Shown here: positions 45,115 through 54,200 of the stretch, one piece after another | Numbering within the stretch: position 1 is the stretch's first letter | Layout: every line of letters begins with the position of its first letter | Assembly: GCA_946480815.1 (NCBI GenBank) | Contig: CAMLLB010000007.1 | Location: 54,167 to 118,166 of the forward strand | Direction of reading: 5' to 3' | From: an uncultured Flavobacteriales bacterium | GTDB lineage: Bacteria > Bacteroidota > Bacteroidia > Flavobacteriales > Crocinitomicaceae | Length of the DNA stretch: 64,000 bases | Notes under the pieces: model-generated | The model's database searches: none | Seen by the model: the letters and a program-made list of their open reading frames with translations, nothing else | What the model was told of the DNA's origin: nothing | Position numbers and translations under genes: made by a program

Positions 45115-45690
45115 TCAAGAAATGGAAGCCATTTTTTTCCGGAGCCTGCTGAAGGTTTCAGGAGTCATCCCAAGCATGGAAGCCAAATATTGGAGTGGCA
45201 CCTGATTAAACAATTCTTTATTCGCATTCCACAATTGTATATAGCGTTCTTCCGCTGTATTGGAAATAAATGCCAGGATCCGGTCGCTCATGGTAGCAAA
45301 ACATTTTGCCATAAACAACTTCTCCACGTTATTCCAGGTTGGGATTGATTTTCCCATATTCCGGTAATCCTCTTTACTGATCACATATAGTTCGCAATCC
45401 GTCAATGCCTGGAGCGAAGAACCGGCAGGCTTATCGAACAAAAAACTATTCAGGTCGGTAATGAAATGACCGGGCGTAGCAATCCACTTCGTGATTTCCT
45501 TATCCGGAAGAGCGACCCATTCGCGCAGCAAGCCTGATTTTACAAATCCCAAGTGGTTCGAATAGCCTTGTTCTTTAAAAAAGTATGCTCCTTTACTCAA
45601 TTCAAGCGGACGAAAACCGGAGCTGATTGTTTTCAGATCATCTGATTTGACTTCAAAAAGTGCTGCAATGTTTTGCTCCAATTCGTTCAT
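45115..45690 (-). CDS. Crp/Fnr family transcriptional regulator
   Basis: A 191-residue protein with a cyclic-nucleotide-binding fold at about 20-115 (LELSKGAYFFKEQGYSNHLGFVKSGLLREWVALPDKEITKWIATPGHFI) and a C-terminal helix-turn-helix (VPLQYLASMLGMTPETFSRLRKKM). The cAMP-contact Arg of true Crp is not evident, as is usual for this Bacteroidota subgroup. It is encoded directly before the SRPBCC gene, which it may control. Confidence 0.88.
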   Translation of the reverse strand: MNELEQNIAALFEVKSDDLKTISSGFRPLELSKGAYFFKEQGYSNHLGFVKSGLLREWVALPDKEITKWIATPGHFITDLNSFLFDKPAGSSLQALTDCELYVISKEDYRNMGKSIPTWNNVEKLFMAKCFATMSDRILAFISNTAEERYIQLWNANKELFNQVPLQYLASMLGMTPETFSRLRKKMASIS

Positions 45691-45749
45691 TTCTTTTTCT
45701 TAGACCCCGAAATATAGGGATATATTGACAATTAAAGTCCTTTTATTTT

Positions 45750-45896
45750 CCCCACAAATGCGCAGATATTGGAGGCGCTTACCAATCGCCTCTGTAATCA
45801 AATAATATGAACACTAAACTAAAGCGAGTGCGGTGCGCCTATGCTAAAGCTTCAGCTTAAGCATTAGCCGAGCTAATAATCTGTGTATCTGCGGGG
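45750..45896. repeat. 147-bp nested inverted-repeat element
   Basis: The outer arms CCCCACAAATGCGCAGATATT and AATAATCTGTGTATCTGCGGGG are complementary at most positions. Inside are GGAGGCG/CGCCTC and a strong CTATGCTAAAGCT-TC-AGCTTAAGCATTAG hairpin. AATCTGTG..ATCTGCGGGG sequences recur between genes in many Bacteroidota. Confidence 0.5.
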
Positions 45897-45965
45897 AAAC
45901 AAAACTCTGAAAACTACATATTGTGAAAAGTAAAATCCCTGTAAAACAAGGCTTTTTGAAATTCA

Positions 45966-45993
45966 TACAATTATATTTATAAATATAGTTGTA
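45966..45993. promoter_or_regulatory. BlaI/MecI-type operator
   Basis: A 28-bp palindrome with one mismatched pair, arm TACAATTATATTTA, ending in TTGTA, 30 bases upstream of the blaI-like start. It has the TACA/TGTA core bound by BlaI and MecI repressors. Confidence 0.7.
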
Positions 45994-46023
45994 TAATTAA
46001 AAAACTAATTATATCATTGCAAT

Positions 46024-46392
46024 ATGAAAAAGGAATTGACTCGCGCAGAAGAACAAATTATGCAGGCAATCTGGTCTGTTGGAAAAGGATTTGCAAAAGA
46101 CATCCATGAGCAACTCGAAGAACCGCGACCTGCATATAATACGGTACTGACGGTAATCCGGGTTTTGGTACAAAAAGGCTTTGTAGAATACAAAACCTAC
46201 GGGAAATCCAATGAATACTACCCGACGATCACAAAAGAAGCTTATTCTGCACAGCGTTTTCAGTCATTAAAGGAGAATTATTTCGGGAATTCTAATGCGA
46301 AACTGCTTTCCTTTTTCATGAAAGAAAACAATCTCAACCTGGAAGATGTAAATGAATTACTGGAAATCATAAAAAAGGAACGTCATGACTAA
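46024..46392 (+). CDS. BlaI/MecI/CopY family repressor
   Basis: The 122-residue winged-helix protein has the family layout: LTRAEEQIMQAIWSVGKGFAKDIHEQLEEPRPAYNTVLTVIRVLVQKGFVEYKTYGKSNEYYPTITKEAY, followed by a C-terminal dimerisation helix region (LLSFFMKENNLNLEDVNELLEII). In BlaR1/BlaI systems the repressor is removed after the membrane sensor is activated. The gene overlaps the M56 sensor gene by 8 bases and has a matching palindrome upstream, so autoregulation is likely. Confidence 0.93.
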   Translation: MKKELTRAEEQIMQAIWSVGKGFAKDIHEQLEEPRPAYNTVLTVIRVLVQKGFVEYKTYGKSNEYYPTITKEAYSAQRFQSLKENYFGNSNAKLLSFFMKENNLNLEDVNELLEIIKKERHD

Positions 46393-47755
46393 TTATTTGT
46401 GGTACATATTGGAAGCGAACTTAGTGATCACTTTGTTGTTCTGCGTTTTTAAGCTGACACAGCGCTTCCTTTCTTTTGGTTGGCAACGGTTCTCCCTGCT
46501 TTCAATTCCCGTTTTGTCCGGAATTGCGGTCTGGCTGAAACACGCCAGCGTTTCTGAATCATCCTGGAGCTATCACATTCCGGTATTTGAACTGGAAACG
46601 GTGACCATTTCACCCAAAAAGACAGTCACTCCTGCTGATTTTGATTATTCTATTTTGCCGGACATTGCCTATTGGTCGGGAGTTATTTTACTTTCAGCAT
46701 GGATGCTTTTCACTCTTTATAAAGTGCTGCGGGTCTTTCTCAGTGCAAAACGCACAAAAGAAGACGGTTTTATATTAGTTGAATTGCCTAATGAAGCTCC
46801 TTCCTCCTTTTTCCGTTTCATTCAATTACCGGCAGGACTTTCGGAATACGACCGGGAAATTATTTTCCAGCACGAGAAAGTTCATGCACAAAAATACCAT
46901 TCGGCAGACCGGATATTCCTTGAAACGGTCCATTGCCTTTCATGGTTCAACCCGGTATTCCTGCTGATGAAAAAAGAATTGGTCCATATCCACGAATTTG
47001 AAGTGGACAAGATCATGTACAACAAATATCGCGTCGGTTACATGGAATTCCTGCTGGCGTATTCACTTGGAACTAGTTCATCCATATATTTATTCACCAA
47101 TCAGTTTATGACAAAGCTCACACTGATTAAACGCATCAAAATCATGAAAAAAACAACAAAAAAAGTATTGATTGCTGCACTTGCCCTGCCCATTATTGCA
47201 GGCGGACTGACGCTTATTTCGTTTACCGCAGAACAACAACCGGTTCAAAAGAAAAGTACGCAGGAGCGTCCTGTTAGTAAGGACCCGATACGTGTAAAAG
47301 AATCAACAAGCAAAAGAACGGTCGTTCCTGTTGAAAAAAGTGTTCCACCCGTTGAAAAAGAAGTAATGAAAGATGTTTATTTCGTTATTCCAGGGACCGT
47401 GAAGGAAACTACTGATCTTGAAATAGAAATCAGCACCTCTGCGCCACAGGAAACAGAAGTAGACAAACTACCTGAATATGTTGGCGGAACGGAAGCGATG
47501 ACCAAATACCTGATCAACAACATCCGTTACCCGGAAGCAGCTGTAAAGGCAAAAACGACAGGAAAAGTAGTTGTATCGTTCGTGGTAACCAAAGAGGGGA
47601 AAGTTACGAAAGCGGTTGTCAAAAGAGGTGTTAGCAAAGAATTGGACGCAGAAGCATTGCGTGTGATTTCTTCCATGCCAAACTGGACACCAGGCGAAAA
47701 AGACGGCAAAAAGGTCGATGCCGAAATGGTGTTGCCTGTAGCATTTGCGCTGTAA
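46385..47755 (+). CDS. M56 (BlaR1-like) metallopeptidase with C-terminal TonB domain
   Basis: A 456-residue membrane protein. Four transmembrane segments lie at about 5-22, 38-55, 98-115 and 258-278. The M56 zinc motif HEKVH is at 163-167 in a cytoplasmic or membrane-facing loop, with HSADRIFLETVHCLSWFNPVF after it. In place of a penicillin-binding sensor the periplasmic part is a Lys/Glu/Val linker and a TonB C-terminal domain (GGTEAMTKYLINNIRYPEAAVKAKTTGKVVVSFVVTKEG). This build is common in Bacteroidota; the signal sensed is unknown. It is coupled to the BlaI-type gene, and the two form an operon ended by a terminator at 47775. Confidence 0.9.
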   Translation: MTNYLWYILEANLVITLLFCVFKLTQRFLSFGWQRFSLLSIPVLSGIAVWLKHASVSESSWSYHIPVFELETVTISPKKTVTPADFDYSILPDIAYWSGVILLSAWMLFTLYKVLRVFLSAKRTKEDGFILVELPNEAPSSFFRFIQLPAGLSEYDREIIFQHEKVHAQKYHSADRIFLETVHCLSWFNPVFLLMKKELVHIHEFEVDKIMYNKYRVGYMEFLLAYSLGTSSSIYLFTNQFMTKLTLIKRIKIMKKTTKKVLIAALALPIIAGGLTLISFTAEQQPVQKKSTQERPVSKDPIRVKESTSKRTVVPVEKSVPPVEKEVMKDVYFVIPGTVKETTDLEIEISTSAPQETEVDKLPEYVGGTEAMTKYLINNIRYPEAAVKAKTTGKVVVSFVVTKEGKVTKAVVKRGVSKELDAEALRVISSMPNWTPGEKDGKKVDAEMVLPVAFAL

Positions 47756-47774
47756 GAAATTCTAATGATCCACG

Positions 47775-47805
47775 AAGGCGTTTTCTGCAGGGAACGCCTT
47801 TTTGT
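47775..47805 (+). terminator. Rho-independent terminator of the BlaI-M56 operon
   Basis: Stem AAGGCGTT / AACGCCTT with a 10-base loop followed by TTTTGTTTT, 20 bases after the stop. Confidence 0.85.
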
Positions 47806-48022
47806 TTTAATTTTCTCCCGCAAAATACCACTGATCAACGCAGAAGGGTTTGTGGAAAATCCAAAAGCACTTAAGACGTTAAAATCTAATCTTTCGTCAG
47901 ATCCTAAGATAGATATTCATTTGTAAACCTTTTAGTTAACTTGTTTACCAATAATAGTACTATTCTCCCCCATTATCCCCAACAGTAACCTTTAAATTAA
48001 AAACGACATATACACTTGGTAT

Positions 48023-48718
48023 CTAACAAATCAACAACAAGCGCTTCTCTCCCGGTTTTTCCACCGGTGCACGATGAACACAGGGAAGACATGGACTTCC
48101 CGGATGGTCAACCGCCAGCCTCCAGATGTGGCCAAGACCTAAATTTACCGGAGTTGCATCCGCTTTAGCCTGATAGTGCAGATCAAAAAAATACTCATTT
48201 AAGAATGATTCAAAACCTTCCTCTTCTCTACCATAAAGCTTTTTCAGTTCATTCCGTATTTCGGGGATAAGTACTTTCTGTTCGGCTTGTGAATTGGGTA
48301 ATATCTCACTGGATGCTCCATAATAAGTGCACAAAAAGGTAGACACCGGTATCGGAGAGCGATCGACATGAAAAGAATATACATCAGTTGGAAAAAAGGG
48401 AAATGCATCATCCCGGTCGTAATTCCTGATCACATTAAGAATCGGCGATGCACCATGCTCCTTCAACAGCTTCAAATCATTTAACAGGATTTCACGGGCA
48501 AGTTGTCCCTGCTCACTCAAATGAAGTTCAAGCAACTCCTCCTCTTCAATGATAGTCATATTCCCGGTAAAGGCTATTTTATTTACGATCTCAGAAAAAT
48601 CACCGTTTAGTTTACGTTCCCAGCAAATTGCATTTAGCTCTCCGTGAAAAGATGTGGAAACGAGATCCTGGAAACTGGTAACACGCTTCATTTGTTTATC
48701 GAATGGGGACAGATCCAT
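48023..48718 (-). CDS. DUF1826-like protein
   Basis: The start is uncertain: ATGs at 48745, 48718 and 48691 are in frame, and I chose 48718 (231 residues). The core has VIRNYDRDDAFPFFPTDVYSFHVDRSPIPVSTFLCTYYG, where the His-x-Asp could bind metal. The C-terminal SPCLPCVHRAPVEKPGEKRLLLIC adds His and a CxxC. This spacing (FHxD, CTYxG, HR.P, RLLL) resembles DUF1826 proteins, which often accompany metal-homeostasis genes; no such neighbour is visible here. No signal peptide. Confidence 0.65.
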   Translation of the reverse strand: MDLSPFDKQMKRVTSFQDLVSTSFHGELNAICWERKLNGDFSEIVNKIAFTGNMTIIEEEELLELHLSEQGQLAREILLNDLKLLKEHGASPILNVIRNYDRDDAFPFFPTDVYSFHVDRSPIPVSTFLCTYYGASSEILPNSQAEQKVLIPEIRNELKKLYGREEEGFESFLNEYFFDLHYQAKADATPVNLGLGHIWRLAVDHPGSPCLPCVHRAPVEKPGEKRLLLIC

Positions 48719-48981
48719 AAGGATCAATATTAAGGATAAAATCATTATCCCTGTTCACTGAGATCGTAATTAGTTTACGTTCTGCTGAGCTACTTTTGGA
48801 CACTAACAAACCTTTAAACTAATCCAACAAACGTGAAAACTTATTTAAAACTTTATTATATAAACACTAAGCTACAAGTTTTTAACATGATACCCATAGT
48901 TTAAAAATCATCATTAATTTTATCATCAACTGAAAACAATAAATACATCTAAATCAAACTTATAGCAATCTTATACAACTT

Positions 48982-49395
48982 ATGAAACAAATCTTATTGG
49001 GATTGGTACTTTTTGTATCATCCACCACCTTTTCACAATTGGACAGTGTTGACTTTTCCATGTCTTTTGTTACCAATCCGGTATTTACTGTCGACCTGGA
49101 TGAATACGCTTTGCAAGGAGAAATTTTCCAGGTAAGTGTTTCTTTAAACGGGTCCGATTTGGACTCTCTGGGAATATTAACAGTCATGATCTATGACCTC
49201 GAAAATTCCTCTTTAATGGCAAACAAGCTGGTAGACAACCAGCAGCTTGCAAGTGGTATGTATACTTATAACGGTCAGCTTATTCTCAATTTTCCCTATT
49301 TAATTCCTTCAGGAAGTTATCGGGTAATTTTAGAGATCCAGAATACACGTGGGGCTTATTTGCCTCGTATAGAAAAAATCTTTCCAACCAACTAA
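48982..49395 (+). CDS. Small exported beta protein, first gene of the RHS cluster
   Basis: A 137-residue protein with a signal peptide (about 1-19, ending TTFSQ). The mature part is a predicted beta-sandwich: IFQVSVSLNGSDLDSLGILTVMIYDLENSS and SGSYRVILEIQNTRGAYLPRIEKIF. The strand order and several positions resemble the C-terminal 120 residues of the DNRLRE protein that follows (FAKLILYDASDNSI, TGNTYILELTNSVGEKSYIKF), as if the same module existed alone and fused. The next gene starts 10 bases after the stop. I do not recognise a named family. Confidence 0.7.
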   Translation: MKQILLGLVLFVSSTTFSQLDSVDFSMSFVTNPVFTVDLDEYALQGEIFQVSVSLNGSDLDSLGILTVMIYDLENSSLMANKLVDNQQLASGMYTYNGQLILNFPYLIPSGSYRVILEIQNTRGAYLPRIEKIFPTN

Positions 49396-49405
49396 ATCAA
49401 GATCT

Positions 49406-51205
49406 ATGAAACATATATTATTTCTTTTAATCCTTTTCAACACCTGTATCAGTTACTCACAATTTGTTGTGCCAGTTAGCTTACAAGCTACAGAAAATAC
49501 TTTTACGGATTCCGGAAATCCCTCTGCGATCAATTACATGGCCACTACCAGTTCGGTCTATGTAGACGGATCTCTGAACATATTCCGGCTATTCATTAAA
49601 TTCAATTTGAGTTCCATTCCGGCAAATGCAGTAATCACATCTGCAATTATGCGATTTAGTCCATCGGGAACTGAAGGTGTTATGACTCCTGTCTCAACAG
49701 AACTAACAATGGACGCATGTAATACCAATTGGTCACAAACAACCTTGAATCATTCTTCAGGATCAGGAATAATCGGTAATCCAATATTAGGTAATATACC
49801 AACTTCAAATTACAATGCTACTTTACTGAAGCGCGAATTTATAGTAACAAATCATGTCCAGGCAATGGTAGACGGACGTGTACCCAATTATGGTTGGAGA
49901 ATCAAACGCACTAATGAAGGATCAACTACTACTACTACAAAATATGTTTCAAAGAATGGTATTTCCACACTGGCAAGACCCACATTAGATATATCTTACT
50001 ATGTACCAGCTTATGTTTCAGCGGCGACTATTGTACATGCTTCAAGCGGTTCCTCTAACGGTTCTATTTCCCCGACTATTCTGGAGGGTTCATCAGCTAC
50101 CCGAACATACCAGTGGTATGATGCTTCGGGAGCCGCGATTTCTCCCAATGGTACCAATCTTAATTTGACAGGAAGAGCTGCTGGCTGGTATGGTTTGAAA
50201 TCCTCCGGGGGTACGGCAGGAGATGATCTTTATCAGGCGTTCCTGATCGGTACAAAGTGTGAAATGGTGGACATTGCTTTTAATCCCGGACCGAACTATA
50301 TTGATGATGCCATGCTTTATAATTATACCTACGGCAGTGGATTAACTATTGCGGATTACAGACAAGAAAATTACGGTTCGAATAATGCCAATATAGCCGA
50401 GCAATGGCTGAACGTTACTACCTGGTATAACAGATCCAGTCTGATCAAATTCAAAGTATGGGTTGATCCTGCTTTGGAAGTGCTTGAAGCCAAGATGACG
50501 ATGACCGGCTTGGCCCACAACCCGCTTGAACGACCCAATGATTCTAAACTGACCCAGATAACCACTGCCTGGAAAGAAACGGGAGTTTCTTATTCTACCA
50601 GACCAACCCTGGGCTCAAGCTTTATAAATATTGGCAACATGGCGGCCGGAACGGGGAACAGCACAATTGAATTAAAAGATTTCTTTAATTCCTGGAAAAG
50701 TAATAATACGGCTAACTATGGGTTGGATTTCAGTCTGCAAAACTATATCAATCCGCCGGTATCAGGCATCACGCAAACAAGACAAAGTTACCAGTCATCT
50801 GATAACACCAGCAAACCAAGTATTGCTTTTAAAGTAAGCTGGGTCCAAAATGGCTGTGATTTTAACTCCTATGCGCGTTTTAAAGAGTCTTTAGATGCTT
50901 CTTTTGTGCGAACCATCCAGGGACAGTTAAAGATCCAGTTCAATGAGGATTATGACCAAAAAGCGGGTCGTTTTGCAAAATTAATCCTTTATGATGCTTC
51001 AGACAATTCAATTAAGGCCGGGATTAACAATGACGGAACTATCATTGGTCCCCTCCTGTTACCACCGAAGGTATTGGAGTTCGATCACAATCAACATGTT
51101 CTCAATATCGCTTCCTATTCGTTGGTTACAGGAAATACCTATATCCTTGAATTAACCAACAGCGTGGGAGAAAAATCCTATATCAAATTTAAATATTACA
51201 ATTAA
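49406..51205 (+). CDS. Exported DNRLRE-domain protein of the RHS cluster
   Basis: A 599-residue exported protein (signal peptide about 1-19, ending SYSQ). Residues 20-195 form a DNRLRE-type module (TENTFTDSGNPSAINYMATTSSVYV, FRLFIKFNLSSIPANAVITSAIMRF, GWRIKRTNE). A second one lies at about 300-480 (SSLIKFKVWVDPALEVLEAKMTMTGL, TTAWKETGVSYSTRP). Between them is a linker with an Ig-like pattern (TYQWYDASGAAI). The last 120 residues are a beta-sandwich like the preceding small protein. No T9SS tail is visible. DNRLRE modules occur in surface and RHS-associated proteins. It lies 10 bases after the small gene and 11 before the first RHS gene. Confidence 0.78.
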   Translation: MKHILFLLILFNTCISYSQFVVPVSLQATENTFTDSGNPSAINYMATTSSVYVDGSLNIFRLFIKFNLSSIPANAVITSAIMRFSPSGTEGVMTPVSTELTMDACNTNWSQTTLNHSSGSGIIGNPILGNIPTSNYNATLLKREFIVTNHVQAMVDGRVPNYGWRIKRTNEGSTTTTTKYVSKNGISTLARPTLDISYYVPAYVSAATIVHASSGSSNGSISPTILEGSSATRTYQWYDASGAAISPNGTNLNLTGRAAGWYGLKSSGGTAGDDLYQAFLIGTKCEMVDIAFNPGPNYIDDAMLYNYTYGSGLTIADYRQENYGSNNANIAEQWLNVTTWYNRSSLIKFKVWVDPALEVLEAKMTMTGLAHNPLERPNDSKLTQITTAWKETGVSYSTRPTLGSSFINIGNMAAGTGNSTIELKDFFNSWKSNNTANYGLDFSLQNYINPPVSGITQTRQSYQSSDNTSKPSIAFKVSWVQNGCDFNSYARFKESLDASFVRTIQGQLKIQFNEDYDQKAGRFAKLILYDASDNSIKAGINNDGTIIGPLLLPPKVLEFDHNQHVLNIASYSLVTGNTYILELTNSVGEKSYIKFKYYN

Positions 51206-51216
51206 TCAACTGACTT

Positions 51217-54200
51217 ATGTTCATCAATCGCAAAAAATCCCTTTTGAGAAATATCAGTATCCTGTTGATTTCCGGGATTATTTCCCAGATCTCGACTCCT
51301 GTAGTGTATGCATCACAACTAAAAGAAAGAGGGTATGTTCTTTCACCTTCACATGAATCCATCAGTAACGGTTTTCTGAAAGAATTCTATGCCTCATTGG
51401 CTCATGTGTACACCGAGTTAAAAAATCGTCAGGTACTTGCGGACCAGAAAACGGCTCCCGTTTTTCATCCTGTAATTCCGAAAATCAAACCGGAGAAAAC
51501 ACCGGCTAATCCACAGGCAGGATCCGTATTGGAAGTTCAACGCTCATTAGGAGGTCCCGGACAAGTAGAATCTTCCGGTTTCTCTTTGAATTCAACCGAC
51601 GGATTGGTTGATAAATTCACCGGTGATTTCACCTATTCACTTCCGGTAATGGACGTGGAAGGATTCCCGCTTGTTTTGTCGTATAATTCAAATGTCACTA
51701 TGAACTCCGAGGCTTCCTGGGTGGGGCTTGGCTGGGATTTGAATGTAGGTTCAGTTTCCCGTGAGATGCGTGGTATGCCTGATGAGTTCAACGGTACGGA
51801 TTTTATTGACAAAACTGAATCCCAGCTGGATGAATCCCTGAAAGGAAGAAAATTAGGAGCTTACTTAGCATTGTCCTACAGTTTTGGAGGTTCGGACAGT
51901 AAAGGAGTCATGTTTACTCCTTCCCTTCAATTAACCTATTTAGCAGGTAAGTACACCAGTAACTTACTTGGATTGGGATATACCCGTGATTTCGGACTCC
52001 AGGTTCGTTTTGATCTGAGCACAGACCAGGAAAAAATCGGAGGTTCTCCAACTGAAAAAGGTGGATTGTTCGGTCTGGATTACGGTTTGGGGTATTCAAA
52101 AGACTCCAAAAGAGGTAACGGGATCAATCATAGTTTCGGTGCAAGTTTTGGGTTTGCCAAGTCAGGAAATAAATCCGGGATCGGACTCAATTTCGGAGTT
52201 AACTCCCACTCAAGAGCAGGACTCACTGATTGGTCTGCCGGTTATTCTGTAAGTAATATCCGTAATTTCAGTTTCTCCCATTCATCTTCTGCTCCTTATG
52301 GAACCCAAACCATCGTTCCAAGTATTGCCATGGGGACTTCATCCAACAGCTTTCAATTTAATTTTGATGCATTCGTTGCTTTTTCCGCAGGAGTTACTGT
52401 CCAGGCTGGTTTTTTAGCTCAAAAGTACAATAACGAGGTGAATACCATTTCCAATCACTATAATTATTCACAGGCAGCTTTGGGGTATTTGCATTCCGGA
52501 AAACGCAAAAATTTCGGTTCCGACAAACTTCCCTTAATGGATTTTCAACGTACAAATGATGGGGAATATTCAGAGGAAATGAAACACCTTCCGGGTTCTT
52601 TCCAAACCTTTGATCTTTTTTACTATAACTCACCCACTCAAAACGGAGCATTCCGTGCAAACAGAACGGATTACGGAACGTATTTTGACCCGGTAATCAA
52701 GTCCCAGCACAACAGCTTACAGGACTCCAAGTTATCCGAGTTCTATGAAAAAATGCCGGACCTGTTGGCAGATGTTCTTGGAACGATCCTATCTCCGGAT
52801 GTGGTCAATTTAGGAATCGGTGTAATAATCAAAAAATCGATCAAGTTACAGATCAGTCTCGGACTTGGAAAACAGGAAGTCGAAACGGAATACAACACTC
52901 CCTGGGACCATGGTTCCAATGCAGGTTATATTACATTTAATCCTGAAAATGCCGGAAATAATTTTGACCAATCAACCTATTTTAAAAACCTGGGAGAAAC
53001 CACTCCTACCCAAATGGGAGCCTGGAATTACATGGGAGGTAACAGCCTGTCTTCTTATCTTGTGGATGAAGTAAACAAAGAGATCCAGGTTGGGAATACC
53101 ATCAACGGAACAGCAAAGTCCAGCTCGGTTTTAAACACTCAAAACACCAAACCGATTACAGCCACTTCTATTAAACCGATCATTGCCGGTAATATCAGTA
53201 CGCTTGCCCTGTCGAATTACCAGGGAACCTATTCTCCAAGTATCACGAACATTGCCCGCGTTGGAGCCGGTGCAAGTATCAACAGAAAAGCCAATCATAT
53301 TTCTGCCGTTGAGATCGTAGATGAAAGCGGTGTGAAGAACGTTTACGGTGTTCCTGCCTACAATAAACATTATTCAGAGGTGTCTTTCTCCTCCGGAGGA
53401 CTTACAACTACAGGCTCTCTTGTGGAATACAATGCCACAGGCCTTTCAGCTGATAATTCTACCGGAAATACCAGAGGAAGGTCCAATTACTATAATAAAA
53501 CGAAAGTACCGGAATTTGCTCACTCCTTTTTGCTTACACAGGTATTGGGTCCCGACTATGTAGATCGCTTGAGCGATGGCCCATCTTTGGATGATGTAGG
53601 ATCTTATCACAAAATCAATTATACCCGGGTAACGGAAAGTTACCAATGGAGATTACCAATCAGCGGAAAAGCTTCTTTCGGTTCAACTCCCAAAGCATAT
53701 TACAACCCAGGATTCCTTGGGACCACCCTGGACGATATCGGAAATTATTCTTACGGTGAAAAGGAGCTTTGGTATACGCATAGTGTGGAAGGCAAAAACC
53801 TGATCGCAGTATTCGTTTTGGGAACCCGTAAAGACGGACATCCTGCGGATGAGAACGGTTTTATCAATACATCTGCTACCGGTTTGAAGAAACTGGAGAA
53901 AATCATTCTTTACAACAGAGACGATTATTACAAGAACGGATCAAACGCAACAGAACTGCAAACGGTATGGTTTGAGTATGACTACAGTCTATGCCCCAAC
54001 TTTGCAGGTAACGAAGAAACTTATGGCGGTGCACCGGCTGAATCCGGGAAATTAACACTGATCAGTGTGCGTGTCACCGGAGGAAAATCACTGGAATCCG
54101 GACTGAGTAACTACGAATTTGATTACGCTACCAACCCTGCATTCAGCTACCAAAATGTTGATGCGTGGGGCTGCTACCAGCCAAACGACAGCCAATTGCC

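Larger units (their letters stand above)
45691..46023. other. 333-base gap between divergent genes
   Basis: It holds the nested inverted-repeat element at 45750-45896 and the BlaI-type operator at 45966-45993. I see no coding potential. Confidence 0.65.
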
